64,000 bases of DNA from Psychrobacter sp. Pi2-52 (GCF_904846705.1 NZ_CAJHBS010000006.1:1-64000); one strand, 5' to 3'. Positions 37,977 through 47,176 are shown, counted from the stretch's first letter. A program made the numbers and translations. The notes: generated by a model from the letters alone, not told the origin.

Positions 37977-38870
37977 TTAACCAAACAACCAGTAGAGTAG
38001 GGTAAATACTGGCACTCCAATCAGCAAACTGTCTATCCGATCTAATACCCCACCATGACCAGCGAGCATCGTTCCGGTGTCTTTCACCCCGTGCTGGCGC
38101 TTAAAGGCTGATTCTAATAAGTCTCCAAATATACCGCTTACCGCCAAGCCATAGGCAGCTAATAGACAGACCCACCAAGTAAAAGGAGTGAGCCAAAGAC
38201 CTAATACTGATGCCAACATTGCCGCAACTAAACTGCCAAAGACAGCACCTTCAATGCTTTTATTGGGGCTAATAATCGGCGCTAGACCTCGTTTAAACAG
38301 CTTACGTCCAAGCAGTCTTCCGCATAGATATTGGGCAATATCATTAAACTGACTGGCAAATAATACGAAGAGTAAAACACCATATTGTTCGCGTTGCCAG
38401 GTCAGTTGCTGCAAGATAATAAGGCTAATAATGAGTGAGAGGAAAGTAACACTCAGTAGCAGGTCTAAGAAGTTGAGCCGCGTATAGTGTTGAGTCAGAT
38501 TGAGAGAGGTTTTCGCTAGCAGGGGAGTACTTGGCTGTAAACCTTGCCCTTGGAGTTTATAAATGAGCACGGCTTTACTGCGTAAACACCATAGGCGTTT
38601 AATCTCGTAGCTGCCGCGTAGACCAATTAATATAAAAAATAAAATGAGCAGCCATTGATAGGGATATGCTTGCGAATAAGAACCTGGCGTATCGTGCGTT
38701 ATTTTTGCAATCACATAGCAAGTGCAGAGCGCGGCTAACATCAACCACCACGAGCGGGCTATCAAGTAGATTTTTGGCAAACGTTTGCGCAGACGAGGTA
38801 CGGCAAGTACACTCCAAGCCAAACTGACGATTATCATTAGGGCAATCACAAACACAATATCAGAAGCCAT
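37977..38870 (-). CDS. Phosphatidate cytidylyltransferase family protein (YnbB-like)
   Basis: This is a polytopic membrane protein of 297 residues with about eight helices. The CdsA signature is complete: SAFKRQHGVKDTG followed by GHGGVLDRID near the C-terminus, plus SPNKSIEGAVFG. CdsA enzymes make CDP-diacylglycerol from CTP and phosphatidate. Its placement opposite the YnbA-YnbC fusion points to the YnbB role, supplying CDP-lipid to that transferase, rather than the housekeeping CdsA, which usually lies with uppS and dxr. The frame extends five codons to a TTG at 38885; the ATG at 38870 was chosen. Confidence 0.88.
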   Translation of the reverse strand: MASDIVFVIALMIIVSLAWSVLAVPRLRKRLPKIYLIARSWWLMLAALCTCYVIAKITHDTPGSYSQAYPYQWLLILFFILIGLRGSYEIKRLWCLRSKAVLIYKLQGQGLQPSTPLLAKTSLNLTQHYTRLNFLDLLLSVTFLSLIISLIILQQLTWQREQYGVLLFVLFASQFNDIAQYLCGRLLGRKLFKRGLAPIISPNKSIEGAVFGSLVAAMLASVLGLWLTPFTWWVCLLAAYGLAVSGIFGDLLESAFKRQHGVKDTGTMLAGHGGVLDRIDSLLIGVPVFTLLYWLFG

Positions 38871-38990
38871 ACCGTGGACACTCAAAGAAGAGGTAATATT
38901 TTAAGCCTATCCATAATGATAGCTTAAATGCCTCTTTAACTATAGTGTTAGATATCCTCTTGATGGGTTTAGTTATTATCTGTCGTAGGC

Positions 38991-40901
38991 TTAAATATGG
39001 TCAGTAACAGGTATCGGATAACGCTCGTCTTCTATAACGTGCGAAAAGGAGTTAAGCGTAGCGTCTCTCCGTGGCAAAATGATACTGGTCAAAGGCGTTT
39101 CAGCTAAGTTAGGATAATCCTCACGGTAATGCCCACCGCGACTCTCAAAACGCTGATAAGCCGATTGAACAATCATCGCTGCTAACGCTAATTGCCTCGC
39201 CAATTGAAAAATGGCAAGCTCACTGTCAGTAGTAGGGGCTTTACTACTCATATCAGGTAGCATGATCTCAGTATGTTCGATTGACTCTTGCCACTGCTCA
39301 ATTTGTCGCAATGCTTGCTCTAACTGTTTGGCACTACGTGTGATGCCCATATTGGCGGTCAAAAGAGCTTTCAATGCTATAGTTATCTCTGCAATAGCTA
39401 CTTCAGAATGAAATGCTTTATCAGCCTTATAAATTGGGAGTGATAACTGCTTGGAAGATGGCAAGATGACAAATTGCGTGTTTTCTAGTGTCGGATATTG
39501 CCAAATATCGGCAGCTAACTGATGCAGTCCATAAGAGGCTGTCGTATGTGGCTGCGGTATTTTTTCTAAAGCTTCAGCCGTTTTCTCTAAAGCCTCTAAG
39601 TTCTTTAAGCGATCCAATTTTGTTAAGTAACATGGCAAATTAGCTGCGATGTTGCGACCAACCACCACACACTCCAACAATGAATTGCTTGCTAAGCGGT
39701 TGGCTCCATGCAGCCCTGTATAAGCAACTTCACCTGCTGCATACAGCCCTGCAATATCGGTCAATCCATTGGCATCAGTCACCACGCCGCCACAACTATA
39801 ATGGGCAGTCGGAGCGACCGGAATAGGGTCTGTGGTCATATCTATGCCGAGTGCTAGCAGCGTCTGATAAATCTGCGGGAAATGCGCTTGTATGAATGCA
39901 GCTGGCAAGTGACTGACATCAAGGTGTACATAGCCAAGTCCGTTACTACTAATCTGATTGGCTATTGCTCGAGCGACGATATCGCGTGGCGCCAATTCAG
40001 CGCGCTCATCAATATCTAACATAAAGCGCGCGCCAGTCTGCGGACAATACAGTCGTCCACCTTCACCGCGTAATGCTTCAGATATCAAAAAGCTGCTGTC
40101 ATCTAATGCCAGACCCGTTGGGTGAAATTGAATAAATTCTAAATTTGCCAAGCGGCAGCCTGCTTGCCATGCCATCATGACGCCATCACCAACACAGACA
40201 TTAGGCGCGCTGGCACGCTTAAATAACTGACCTAAGCCACCACTAGCGAGTACGACAGCTGAACTATGAATGGTGAGTTGGCGCTTATTTACATGATCAA
40301 AGACCAACGCCCCTCGGCAATGTCTAATCTCGCTATCGTTTATGCTAAAAGAGGAGCTGCTAATCAGAAGTGAAGTCAGTAACTCTAATGCTTCATGATA
40401 AGGCAAGATAGTGATATTGGCCGCAGTCTGTGCTTTGATGTTTAATGCGTCCATCACGTGTTGACCCGTTGCATCATCCGCATGAGCCACACGTCTACAG
40501 CCATGACCGCCTTCTTTAGTCAAGTGTAAGTCACTGGTTTTTAAGACTGAAAAATCAGGTGTATTATCATTTTCTTTAGTTAAATTAGATTGAGTAAATG
40601 GCACACCTTGCTCGCATAGCCACTGCACCGCTTGCTGTCCTGCACCCAAGATACGAGCAGTATTGTCCGTCGCACACAATCCTGCACCAGCGATTAAGGT
40701 ATCAGCGACATGATCAGTCACAGAGTCCGCCGTGTCTAAGCTAGCTGCGATACCACCTTGAGCGTAGTGACTTGAGCACACCTCAAGTGCGGCTTTGCTT
40801 AAAACAGTGATATTCAGTGATTTCGGCAGAGATAGCGCGGTGCTCAAGCCTGCCAGACCAGCCCCAATAATAAGAACATCAGTTTTTATCATATTACTCA
40901 T
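38991..40901 (-). CDS. nadB: L-aspartate oxidase
   Basis: This is the first enzyme of de novo NAD synthesis: it oxidises L-aspartate to iminoaspartate with FAD, in the cytosol, and feeds NadA. The FAD motif is DVLIIGAGLAGLSTALSLP at the N-terminus. Other marks are SSHYAQGGIAA, RRVAHADDATG and HGANRLASNSLLECVVVGR. The 636 residues exceed E. coli (540); the extra length lies in the C-terminal helical part and loops. The ATG at 40901 has AGGAGC ten bases upstream. The frame continues to 41003, and an ATG at 40970 sits right behind the nadA stop, so a 659-residue form is possible. It lies downstream of nadA in one unit. Confidence 0.94.
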   Translation of the reverse strand: MSNMIKTDVLIIGAGLAGLSTALSLPKSLNITVLSKAALEVCSSHYAQGGIAASLDTADSVTDHVADTLIAGAGLCATDNTARILGAGQQAVQWLCEQGVPFTQSNLTKENDNTPDFSVLKTSDLHLTKEGGHGCRRVAHADDATGQHVMDALNIKAQTAANITILPYHEALELLTSLLISSSSFSINDSEIRHCRGALVFDHVNKRQLTIHSSAVVLASGGLGQLFKRASAPNVCVGDGVMMAWQAGCRLANLEFIQFHPTGLALDDSSFLISEALRGEGGRLYCPQTGARFMLDIDERAELAPRDIVARAIANQISSNGLGYVHLDVSHLPAAFIQAHFPQIYQTLLALGIDMTTDPIPVAPTAHYSCGGVVTDANGLTDIAGLYAAGEVAYTGLHGANRLASNSLLECVVVGRNIAANLPCYLTKLDRLKNLEALEKTAEALEKIPQPHTTASYGLHQLAADIWQYPTLENTQFVILPSSKQLSLPIYKADKAFHSEVAIAEITIALKALLTANMGITRSAKQLEQALRQIEQWQESIEHTEIMLPDMSSKAPTTDSELAIFQLARQLALAAMIVQSAYQRFESRGGHYREDYPNLAETPLTSIILPRRDATLNSFSHVIEDERYPIPVTDHI

Positions 40902-40971
40902 ATCACTGCTGCTCCTGTTATTTTCATAGCGAGTGGTGCTGGGACGATCAACTGAATGCGACTGATTCATG

Positions 40972-42111
40972 CTAGGCTGCCCCAACGTTAGCGAACAGCG
41001 CACGGTCTTTTACAATGTCGCCACTGGCGGCTACGCGTTGCTTTTGCGCTTCAGCAAAATCGAGCATCCGTTGTAATGGTTTCTTAGCTGCTACTGCCAG
41101 CTCAGGTGTCATTAGCACTTCACCGCTTTGATTGGTTAAGCACTGTTCAATCCCTTTTAGACCGTTCATGGCCATCCAAGGACAAAACGCGCAGCTCTTA
41201 CAGCTTGCACTCTCACCAGCAGTTGGTGCGGCCAAGAATTGCTTGTTTGGTGAGCGTTTTTGCATCTCGTGCAATATGCCCAAATCAGTAGCGACGATAA
41301 AGGTATCAGCATCCATCTCATACGTTGATTGCAAAAGTTTGCTAGTCGAGCCGACCACATCAGCTAGTTCAACTACGCTATCAGGTGACTCAGGATGTAC
41401 CAAGACTTTGGCCTCTGGGTGTTCCTCTTTTAATTGCAAAAGTTCAGTGGCTTTGAATTCGTTATGCACGAGGCAAGACCCTTGCCAAAGCAGCATATCT
41501 GCACCAGTCTCACGCGCGATATATTTACCCAAATGACGGTCAGGCCCCCAAATGATAGGCTCGCCTTGAGCATGTAAGTGACGGACGATATCGATACCAA
41601 CGGATGAGGTCACTACCCAGTCTGCGCGTGCTTTCACGGCTGCGCTCGTATTGGCATACACCACAACGGTACGCTCAGGATGAGCATCACAAAATGCGGA
41701 AAACTCATCAGCAGGGCAGCCCAAATCAAGTGAACACTCGGCTTCCAAATCTGGCATCAGTACGGTTTTTTCCATACTCAATATTTTTGCCGATTCACCC
41801 ATGAAGCGCACACCAGCGACAACCAATGTTTGGGCATCATGGGCTTGACCAAAGCGTGCCATCTCAAGCGAATCGCCGACACAGCCACCCGTTGCCAATG
41901 CCAAATCCTGTATAAAAGGATCGACATAGTAGTGTGCTACCAGTACGGCATTATTCTCTTTCAGTAGCTTCTTGATATTTTCTTCGACCACGATGCGTTC
42001 AGCGCGAGGCAAGTCTGCTGGCATTTTAGCCTTGGCATATTCAATGTTCATCTGAGTGGCGATGCGATTGTCCGTACTCATGATAGGTGCGTCGTAAGGA
42101 TATTTTTTCAT
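40972..42111 (-). CDS. nadA: Quinolinate synthase A
   Basis: This [4Fe-4S] enzyme condenses iminoaspartate with dihydroxyacetone phosphate to quinolinate. The 379 residues carry [51 protein letters not shown] and the C-terminal [15 protein letters not shown] with cluster cysteines. E. coli NadA has 347 residues. The ATG at 42111 has AAAGG eight bases upstream; the frame runs open to 42180, but those codons give a hydrophobic stretch not seen in the family. A perfect 25-bp palindrome lies 86 bases upstream and probably controls it. Confidence 0.95.
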   Translation of the reverse strand: MKKYPYDAPIMSTDNRIATQMNIEYAKAKMPADLPRAERIVVEENIKKLLKENNAVLVAHYYVDPFIQDLALATGGCVGDSLEMARFGQAHDAQTLVVAGVRFMGESAKILSMEKTVLMPDLEAECSLDLGCPADEFSAFCDAHPERTVVVYANTSAAVKARADWVVTSSVGIDIVRHLHAQGEPIIWGPDRHLGKYIARETGADMLLWQGSCLVHNEFKATELLQLKEEHPEAKVLVHPESPDSVVELADVVGSTSKLLQSTYEMDADTFIVATDLGILHEMQKRSPNKQFLAAPTAGESASCKSCAFCPWMAMNGLKGIEQCLTNQSGEVLMTPELAVAAKKPLQRMLDFAEAQKQRVAASGDIVKDRALFANVGAA

Positions 42112-42471
42112 AATGGCAGCCTTTGTTGGTGCAATAACGATAAATGTGTGTGCTAAAAAATGGGTAATTAGACATAACAAATTTATAGGTTATCTTAATT
42201 ATGCTCATTTTGAGCATAATTACAAGTGGTTTTTTATACTCAATAAGTCAAAAGATTAGGTTTTAGTGCTCAAAGCGATGTGCAATTAAGCCGTACTGAG
42301 CTTAAAAATAGTGCTAATTTATGCATCTTATGACTATTTATCGCCATTGATTTTTCATACTTACAACCACAGACTATGATAGTTTTAGATTCGAGCTATA
42401 CTAAGCCATACCAAGGCTATTAACCCCAATAGCCTTTCACATTTCAGAGAAAAAGGATAATTCCCAAAGCC
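42112..42471. other. Divergent regulatory spacer nadA / NAD regulator
   Basis: This 360-base spacer holds the palindrome at 42197-42221 and must carry the promoters of the nadA-nadB unit and of the divergent regulator gene. AAAAGGA at 42452-42458 is the only ribosome-like site before the regulator ATG, with a long spacing. No ORF of note. Confidence 0.7.
42197..42221. promoter_or_regulatory. 25-bp palindromic operator upstream of nadA
   Basis: AATTATGCTCA and its exact complement TGAGCATAATT flank TTT, giving a perfect 11+3+11 palindrome with core TGCTCATTTTGAGCA. It lies 86 bases before nadA and 250 bases before the divergent regulator. A 21-of-25 match lies before nadC. It is probably the operator of the Nudix-related regulator encoded beside it. 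Confidence 0.8.
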
Positions 42472-43503
42472 ATGACGTTGTCTTATTCACATGCGCACCA
42501 GCAAGGTAGCGGCACGACAGAAGTGGTCGCCGTATTGGTCGCTATCACCGATCATATCGCGCGCGTTCTAACCGTTGACAAAGGTAAGCTGTTGCCAAAT
42601 GGGCCACTTATGCCGCTACATCGCTCGCTACAAGCGGGCGTACGTCAGTGGGTAGAGGAGCAAACGCAGCAACCGCTTGGATATTTGGAGCAGTTATATA
42701 CCTTTGTCGACACCAATAGACGCAACATCGACGGCCATGCGTTGGTGTATGTGAGTTATTTGGGTTTGGTGCAAGAGACGCAAACGCAGGCACTCCAAAG
42801 CAAAGCGCTATGGCGAGATTGGTATGATTATTTCCCGTGGGAAAATCATCTGGACGGTATGCCTAGTATTATTATGGACTTTATCGTGCCTGCGCTACTC
42901 GAATGGGCTAATACTGCCAACGACCCGATTGTTCAACAGCGCAGGCGTCAGCGCATTGGCTTATGTTGGGGGCTGGACGAAGCGTTTTTGGCAAGTGGTA
43001 AACTCACTGACAGTCAATCAGTCCACGAACACGATAATGAAAGTAGAGAATGGATTGCAGAGCATGTATTACTACGTTATGAGATGCTTTATGAAGCAGG
43101 TCTGATACCTGAAGCCCCTAATTATCCGCCTAACTATCAGGCTGTTGCTTTGCCAGAGGACTGGTCACAACGCATAGGTGTACCGATGTATTACGACCAC
43201 CGCCGCGTGATTGCTACTGCTATCTCAAGACTGCGCGCGAAGATTGAATATAGACCGCTTATTTTTGGTCTGATGCCAGACGTCTTTACCTTATCGCAGT
43301 TGCAGCAGAGTGTTGAGGCGTTATCAGGCGTGCGTTTGCACAAGCAAAACTTTCGTCGATTGCTTGATTCACAAAACTTGGTAATGGAGACAGGAGAGAG
43401 TAGTACTGCTCAGCGCGGTCGTCCTGCCAAGTTATATCGCTTCCGCCATGATATTGAATTACAGAGTTTATTGATGGACAGCAAACTTCCTAAGCGCAAA
43501 TAG
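42472..43503 (+). CDS. Nudix-related transcriptional regulator of NAD synthesis (NrtR/NadQ type)
   Basis: The 343-residue protein has a Nudix-like N-terminal half (about 17-150) whose Nudix box (LQAGVRQWVEEQTQQ, about 53-67) lacks the usual Glu pattern, so it likely senses rather than hydrolyses a nucleotide. The C-terminal winged helix (about 272-326) reads FTLSQLQQSVEALSGV, NFRRLLDSQNLV and GRPAKLYRFR, as in NrtR-family regulators. Its place between nadBA and nadC, with matching palindromes before both, makes a NAD-pathway repressor likely. NadQ, which I recall from alphaproteobacterial nad regulons, is the closest idea. The central segment (about 105-250) is longer than in NrtR. Confidence 0.82.
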   Translation: MTLSYSHAHQQGSGTTEVVAVLVAITDHIARVLTVDKGKLLPNGPLMPLHRSLQAGVRQWVEEQTQQPLGYLEQLYTFVDTNRRNIDGHALVYVSYLGLVQETQTQALQSKALWRDWYDYFPWENHLDGMPSIIMDFIVPALLEWANTANDPIVQQRRRQRIGLCWGLDEAFLASGKLTDSQSVHEHDNESREWIAEHVLLRYEMLYEAGLIPEAPNYPPNYQAVALPEDWSQRIGVPMYYDHRRVIATAISRLRAKIEYRPLIFGLMPDVFTLSQLQQSVEALSGVRLHKQNFRRLLDSQNLVMETGESSTAQRGRPAKLYRFRHDIELQSLLMDSKLPKRK

Positions 43504-43594
43504 TCGTTTCAATCCAGTCCGTTGTATCTCTAAATCGGTTTGTAAAACGAAAAATTTGTCACCTTTCCTTGCAGGGGCGCTAACTTTACGCTAT

Positions 43595-43619
43595 ATTTAT
43601 GCTCATTTTGAGTTTAAAT
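43595..43619. promoter_or_regulatory. Imperfect palindromic operator upstream of nadC
   Basis: This site matches the nadA operator at 21 of 25 positions and keeps the full ATGCTCATTTTGAG core; the right arm is degenerate. It lies 45 bases before the nadC ATG, where a repressor would block transcription. It is probably bound by the regulator encoded just upstream. Confidence 0.7.
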
Positions 43620-43663
43620 AACGAGCAGTTTCTATCAATATCATGCCTAGATAAGGGTCAAAG

Positions 43664-44524
43664 ATGACAATTGAAAAAGAGCCAGCATTGGATGACGTAT
43701 TGCTTAAACCATTGGTTGAGAATGCACTAACTGAAGATTTGGGTAGGCGTGGTGATGTAACGTCGCAAGCTACTATCCCAGCTGATATGCAAGCGCAGCT
43801 ACAGATCAAGGCGCGGCAAGCAGGCGTGATATGTGGTATCGATTTGGCACGTTTGTCTTTTGCCTTAGTCGATGCACAAATCGAGTTTATTGCACAAGTA
43901 CAGGATGGAGAAACAGTAGAGGCTGGCGCAGTGTTAGCAACCGTAAAAGGTAACGCGCGTCATTTATTGACTGCAGAACGCACGGCACTGAACTTTATGA
44001 CCCATCTCAGTGGTATTGCGACAGCGACACGTCAAATTGTCGATAGTGTGGCGCAATATCCTGCGCAAATTACTTGTACGCGTAAGACCATTCCAGGCTT
44101 ACGTATTGTACAAAAGTACGCCGTACGCTGCGGCGGCGGACGCAATCATCGCTTGGGGTTGGATGATGCGCTTTTAATTAAAGACAATCATATCGCTATT
44201 GCTGGTGATATAAAAACAGCCATTCAGCAAGCACAGAAATTTGCTGGGCATCTGATTCCTATTGAGGTCGAAGTTGATACGCTAGAGCAATTAGCACAGG
44301 CACTGGATGCAGGTGTGAGTTTAGTACTATTAGACAACATGTCGCCTGAAACGTTATCGCAAGCGGTTGCTATGTGTCAGGGGCGCGCAAAGACTGAAGC
44401 CTCAGGTGGTATTACGCCTGAAACGGTACAAGCGGCAGCAAGTACAGGGGTTGATTTTATCGCGATGGGTTATTTGACGCATAGTACGACAGCCTTAGAT
44501 ATTGGGCTAGATTTTAGTGCATAA
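43664..44524 (+). CDS. nadC: Nicotinate-nucleotide pyrophosphorylase (carboxylating)
   Basis: This enzyme turns quinolinate and PRPP into nicotinate mononucleotide, CO2 and PPi, the third step of NAD synthesis. The 286 residues show ENALTEDLGRRGDVTS, ERTALNFMTHLSGIAT, CTRKTIPGLR, KYAVRCGGGRNHR with LLIKDNHI, the VEVDTLEQ barrel strand and EASGGITPETV. The length fits the family (E. coli 297). It lies 160 bases after the regulator in the same direction and has its own operator copy. Confidence 0.96.
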   Translation: MTIEKEPALDDVLLKPLVENALTEDLGRRGDVTSQATIPADMQAQLQIKARQAGVICGIDLARLSFALVDAQIEFIAQVQDGETVEAGAVLATVKGNARHLLTAERTALNFMTHLSGIATATRQIVDSVAQYPAQITCTRKTIPGLRIVQKYAVRCGGGRNHRLGLDDALLIKDNHIAIAGDIKTAIQQAQKFAGHLIPIEVEVDTLEQLAQALDAGVSLVLLDNMSPETLSQAVAMCQGRAKTEASGGITPETVQAAASTGVDFIAMGYLTHSTTALDIGLDFSA

Positions 44525-44838
44525 GTGCAGACGTAATACAGGCTAATAGCGCTACATGCGCTCGATTTTATGACAAGGGCTATCACCGAGTTAATAGATC
44601 GGTAATTTATACTGATAGCTTGTACTAATAATCTGTTAAATGCTTGTTTTTACACTGAAGCTTTACTAAGGTGATATGTAGGCGTGACGGCGCAAAGTTA
44701 ATGATTTTATTAGCTTATCTGCCTATGTTAGAATATAAGCTACAATGCTATTTTTAGTTGCCTATTGGGTCATCGTTGCACTTGCACGATGACCTTATCT
44801 TTTTGCACAAGCGGTATCAATAGACAAGCGAGCGCTCA
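44525..44838. other. nadC-marC spacer, 314 bases
   Basis: AT-rich spacer. The only clear structure is the hairpin at 44768-44804. I see no ORF or RNA gene. Confidence 0.6.
44768..44804 (+). terminator. Hairpin with T tract just before marC
   Basis: GGTCATCGTTGCA (44768-44780) pairs with TGCACGATGACC (44783-44794) with one bulged base, and TTATCTTTTT follows. It looks like a terminator but lies 244 bases after nadC and only 34 bases before the marC-family start. It could end nadC transcripts or act as an attenuator in the marC leader. Confidence 0.65.
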
Positions 44839-45480
44839 GTGAATACTGAAATTATCAAGATAATCCTAGCCTTTATGGTATTGATCAATCCATTTAGCGC
44901 ATTGACGTTATTTTTAGATTTGACTCGCGGCTATTCGATGAACAATCGACGTAAGGTCGCGCGCGTTGCTTGTCTGACCATTTTTATTACCATCAGCTTT
45001 TTTACGATTGCAGGTGAGACGCTACTAAAAACCCTTGGTATTTCTATCGGCTCGTTCCAATTGGCAGGCGGTATATTGGTGTTTTTAATTGCCCTAAATA
45101 TGATGAATGGAGAGGGTAACCCTGTTAAACCTGATCAAGAGAACTTCGATGTTGATCATGTAAAAGATGCACCAGTCTCAATGGCAGCTGCTGTGGTTCC
45201 CCTAGCGATTCCGATGATGATTGGGCCTGGTGGGATCTCAACGGTTATCATTTATTCTTCACAAGTATCAGGTATTTTGCAGGTATCTGCCATTTTGATT
45301 GCTGGCTTATTTATCAGTCTGTTTTGCTATTTGGCGTTGATGGCGGCAGGTCGAATCAGTCGCTTACTAGGCGATACTGGCTTGAACATCATGAGCCGTA
45401 TCATGGGTATGCTATTGGCCGCCGTTTCTATCGAGATTATCGTTAATGGACTGCGTACGCTCTTTCCTAGCTTGATGTAA
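44839..45480 (+). CDS. MarC family membrane protein
   Basis: This is a 213-residue inner-membrane protein with six hydrophobic segments, the UPF0056/MarC pattern. Motifs are FMVLINPFSALTLFLDLT at the N-terminus, GGILVFLIALNMM in the middle, and VVPLAIPMMIGPGGISTVI after a polar loop (about 90-115). The function of MarC proteins is unknown; the old link to multiple antibiotic resistance was withdrawn. The start is GTG at 44839, with no good ribosome site. A hairpin lies just upstream. Confidence 0.88.
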   Translation: MNTEIIKIILAFMVLINPFSALTLFLDLTRGYSMNNRRKVARVACLTIFITISFFTIAGETLLKTLGISIGSFQLAGGILVFLIALNMMNGEGNPVKPDQENFDVDHVKDAPVSMAAAVVPLAIPMMIGPGGISTVIIYSSQVSGILQVSAILIAGLFISLFCYLALMAAGRISRLLGDTGLNIMSRIMGMLLAAVSIEIIVNGLRTLFPSLM

Positions 45481-45497
45481 ATAATTAATTAATACTA

Positions 45498-45542
45498 CCG
45501 CTAACCATATATATTTATACAGTGGTTAGCGGATATCGACGT
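45498..45542. other. Stem-loop between convergent marC and lysE-type genes
   Basis: CCGCTAACCA (45498-45507) pairs perfectly with TGGTTAGCGG (45533-45542) across an AT-rich 25-base loop. No T tract follows on either strand. It lies between two convergent stop codons and may act as a shared 3' end. Confidence 0.5.
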
Positions 45543-45595
45543 CATTCAGTTTATTCAACACTCAGCTTATCTATCATTTCTCAGTTATACCTCTA

Positions 45596-46198
45596 TCAGC
45601 TTTGATACAAATGCCACGCCAGATACAGCATCAGTAACCCTACTAAAGCATCCAGTATGTTCCATGCCTTAGGTTTCTCAAATAGAGGCCTGAGTAATCG
45701 CGCCCCATACCCAAGCGCAAAGAAGAAAAAGAACGAGGCGCTAATTGCACCTGCGGCAAACGTCAATTTGCTGCTTGCACCTGTAGAGACCATGCCGACG
45801 AGTACCAATGTGTCTAGATAGACGTGCGGGTTTAACCAAGTAAAACCAAAGCATAGTAGTAAGGCTTTTTTTAAGCTAGTCACGACTTGTCCTTCAACAG
45901 TCAAAGCGTGTGACACACGTATGCTGGCATACAAACTCTGTAAGCCGTACCCTAATAAAAATATAACACCTGCTATTTTTGCGATATCTATAACATGAGG
46001 ATAGCGAGCCGTAACTGCACCAAAACCACCAACACCTGCTGAGATTAAAAACGCATCGCTCACCGCACAAAACAAGCAAACAAAAAATATGTGCTCGCGT
46101 TTGAGACCTTGTTTAAGTACAAAAGCGTTTTGGGAGCCAATAGCAATGATGAGAGATAACCCAAGTAGGAAACCAGAGATATAATCGGGAGCATTCAT
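45596..46198 (-). CDS. LysE/ArgO family amino-acid exporter
   Basis: This is a 200-residue inner-membrane exporter with six hydrophobic segments. It shows the family start GFLLGLSLIIAIGSQNAFVLKQG and the FTWLNPHVYLDTLVLVG motif, both characteristic of LysE and ArgO. These export basic amino acids (lysine, arginine). The substrate cannot be chosen from sequence alone. It is a single gene on the minus strand, with the divergent paralogue cluster starting 145 bases upstream. The window also carries lysO, so two basic-amino-acid exporters of different families are encoded within 14 kb. Confidence 0.88.
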   Translation of the reverse strand: MNAPDYISGFLLGLSLIIAIGSQNAFVLKQGLKREHIFFVCLFCAVSDAFLISAGVGGFGAVTARYPHVIDIAKIAGVIFLLGYGLQSLYASIRVSHALTVEGQVVTSLKKALLLCFGFTWLNPHVYLDTLVLVGMVSTGASSKLTFAAGAISASFFFFFALGYGARLLRPLFEKPKAWNILDALVGLLMLYLAWHLYQS

Positions 46199-46343
46199 AA
46201 TACGGTGCTTAACGGTTGGCGTGTAGGAATGGTGACATTTTGCTTACTGGCAGGCCAGCAAAAACCTGCTAAGATACGCTATTGAATGAATGTATGCAAT
46301 ATGCGCACAATGTGAGTGTAATAGACGAGGGGCAGAGCAAGTC

Positions 46344-47093
46344 ATGGTAGTCAGTTTGACAAGAATGCTACAGTCATTTGGGCAAGCTCAAGATGACCTA
46401 CCGACGTTGGCAGCAAAGAATGCTCAGGAGATGAGTATCAATCATGAACGGGATGCTGCTGCCAATAGTGATAGCAATCACGCAGTACAAGAGCGTTCTA
46501 CACTGACTCCGCCTGAACGTGTAAACCGTATATGTGATGCGTTGGCACAAGTCAGTGATAGCCAATCATCCACGCCTTTGACTGATCGCTATCTGAGTAA
46601 TCGTGCTCAAATGCGCCCAACCAATAGACCGCCTTTTGACCCAGATACTTTATGGTATCTCAAACATGGACGTTGTCCGATTATGACTGAGCTTGTTGAT
46701 GTGGTCGATGAGGCCACCCTAAATGCCATGCCTATTGAAGCCGTTGCGATACTAGACCGTATCAACGGTAAGCTAAAGCGTTATCGTGAGTGGAGTAGTG
46801 AGCTTAACGAACAGCAACAGCAGCAACATAACGAGCGTCAGTTCGTCATCGATAAATTAGTGTCCGAAAGTATCCCTGAGGCATTGCATCATTATGAGCA
46901 GCTACAACGCTTTAGTCCGCATCGCACCAAAAATAATATGGTGCAGGGCAAGATGACGGCCGGTGATATGCTGACAGATTTGTTTTTAGAGATTGACTAC
47001 GAGCTTGACGAATTATTGGATGAGTTGCATCAGACAGTTTTGAACCGCCTTGCCTCAACCCATCGTTATGTTAAGAGCCGTACGCAAAATTAA
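46344..47093 (+). CDS. Hypothetical protein, paralogue 1 of a three-gene cluster
   Basis: This is a 249-residue soluble protein of no family I recognise. The N-terminal 100 residues are polar and low in complexity. The C-terminal half (about 120-249) contains DEATLNAMPIEAVAILDRINGKLKRY, a Gln-rich stretch, then a helical unit (FVIDKLVSESIPEALHHYEQL ... DELLDELHQTVLNRLASTHRYVKSR). That unit is shared with the next two genes. ATG at 46344 follows GAGGGG by about 11 bases; the frame extends 18 codons upstream through a Cys-rich stretch that I reject. Unlike the other two it has no N-terminal membrane helix. Confidence 0.75.
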   Translation: MVVSLTRMLQSFGQAQDDLPTLAAKNAQEMSINHERDAAANSDSNHAVQERSTLTPPERVNRICDALAQVSDSQSSTPLTDRYLSNRAQMRPTNRPPFDPDTLWYLKHGRCPIMTELVDVVDEATLNAMPIEAVAILDRINGKLKRYREWSSELNEQQQQQHNERQFVIDKLVSESIPEALHHYEQLQRFSPHRTKNNMVQGKMTAGDMLTDLFLEIDYELDELLDELHQTVLNRLASTHRYVKSRTQN

Positions 47094-47176
47094 ATGTTCT
47101 TTAATAATGTTTTTTTGAACACTCGCAAAGGTTACGTATTATCAAAAAACAAAATCGACCCAGTGCATAACAATAT

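Noticed and set aside
40902..41003. Longer nadB reading frame, including an ATG at 40970
   Set aside because: The ATG at 40901 has AGGAGC at good distance and opens the FAD-binding fold. The upstream codons give a polar stretch without family support, though the 40970 start cannot be fully excluded.
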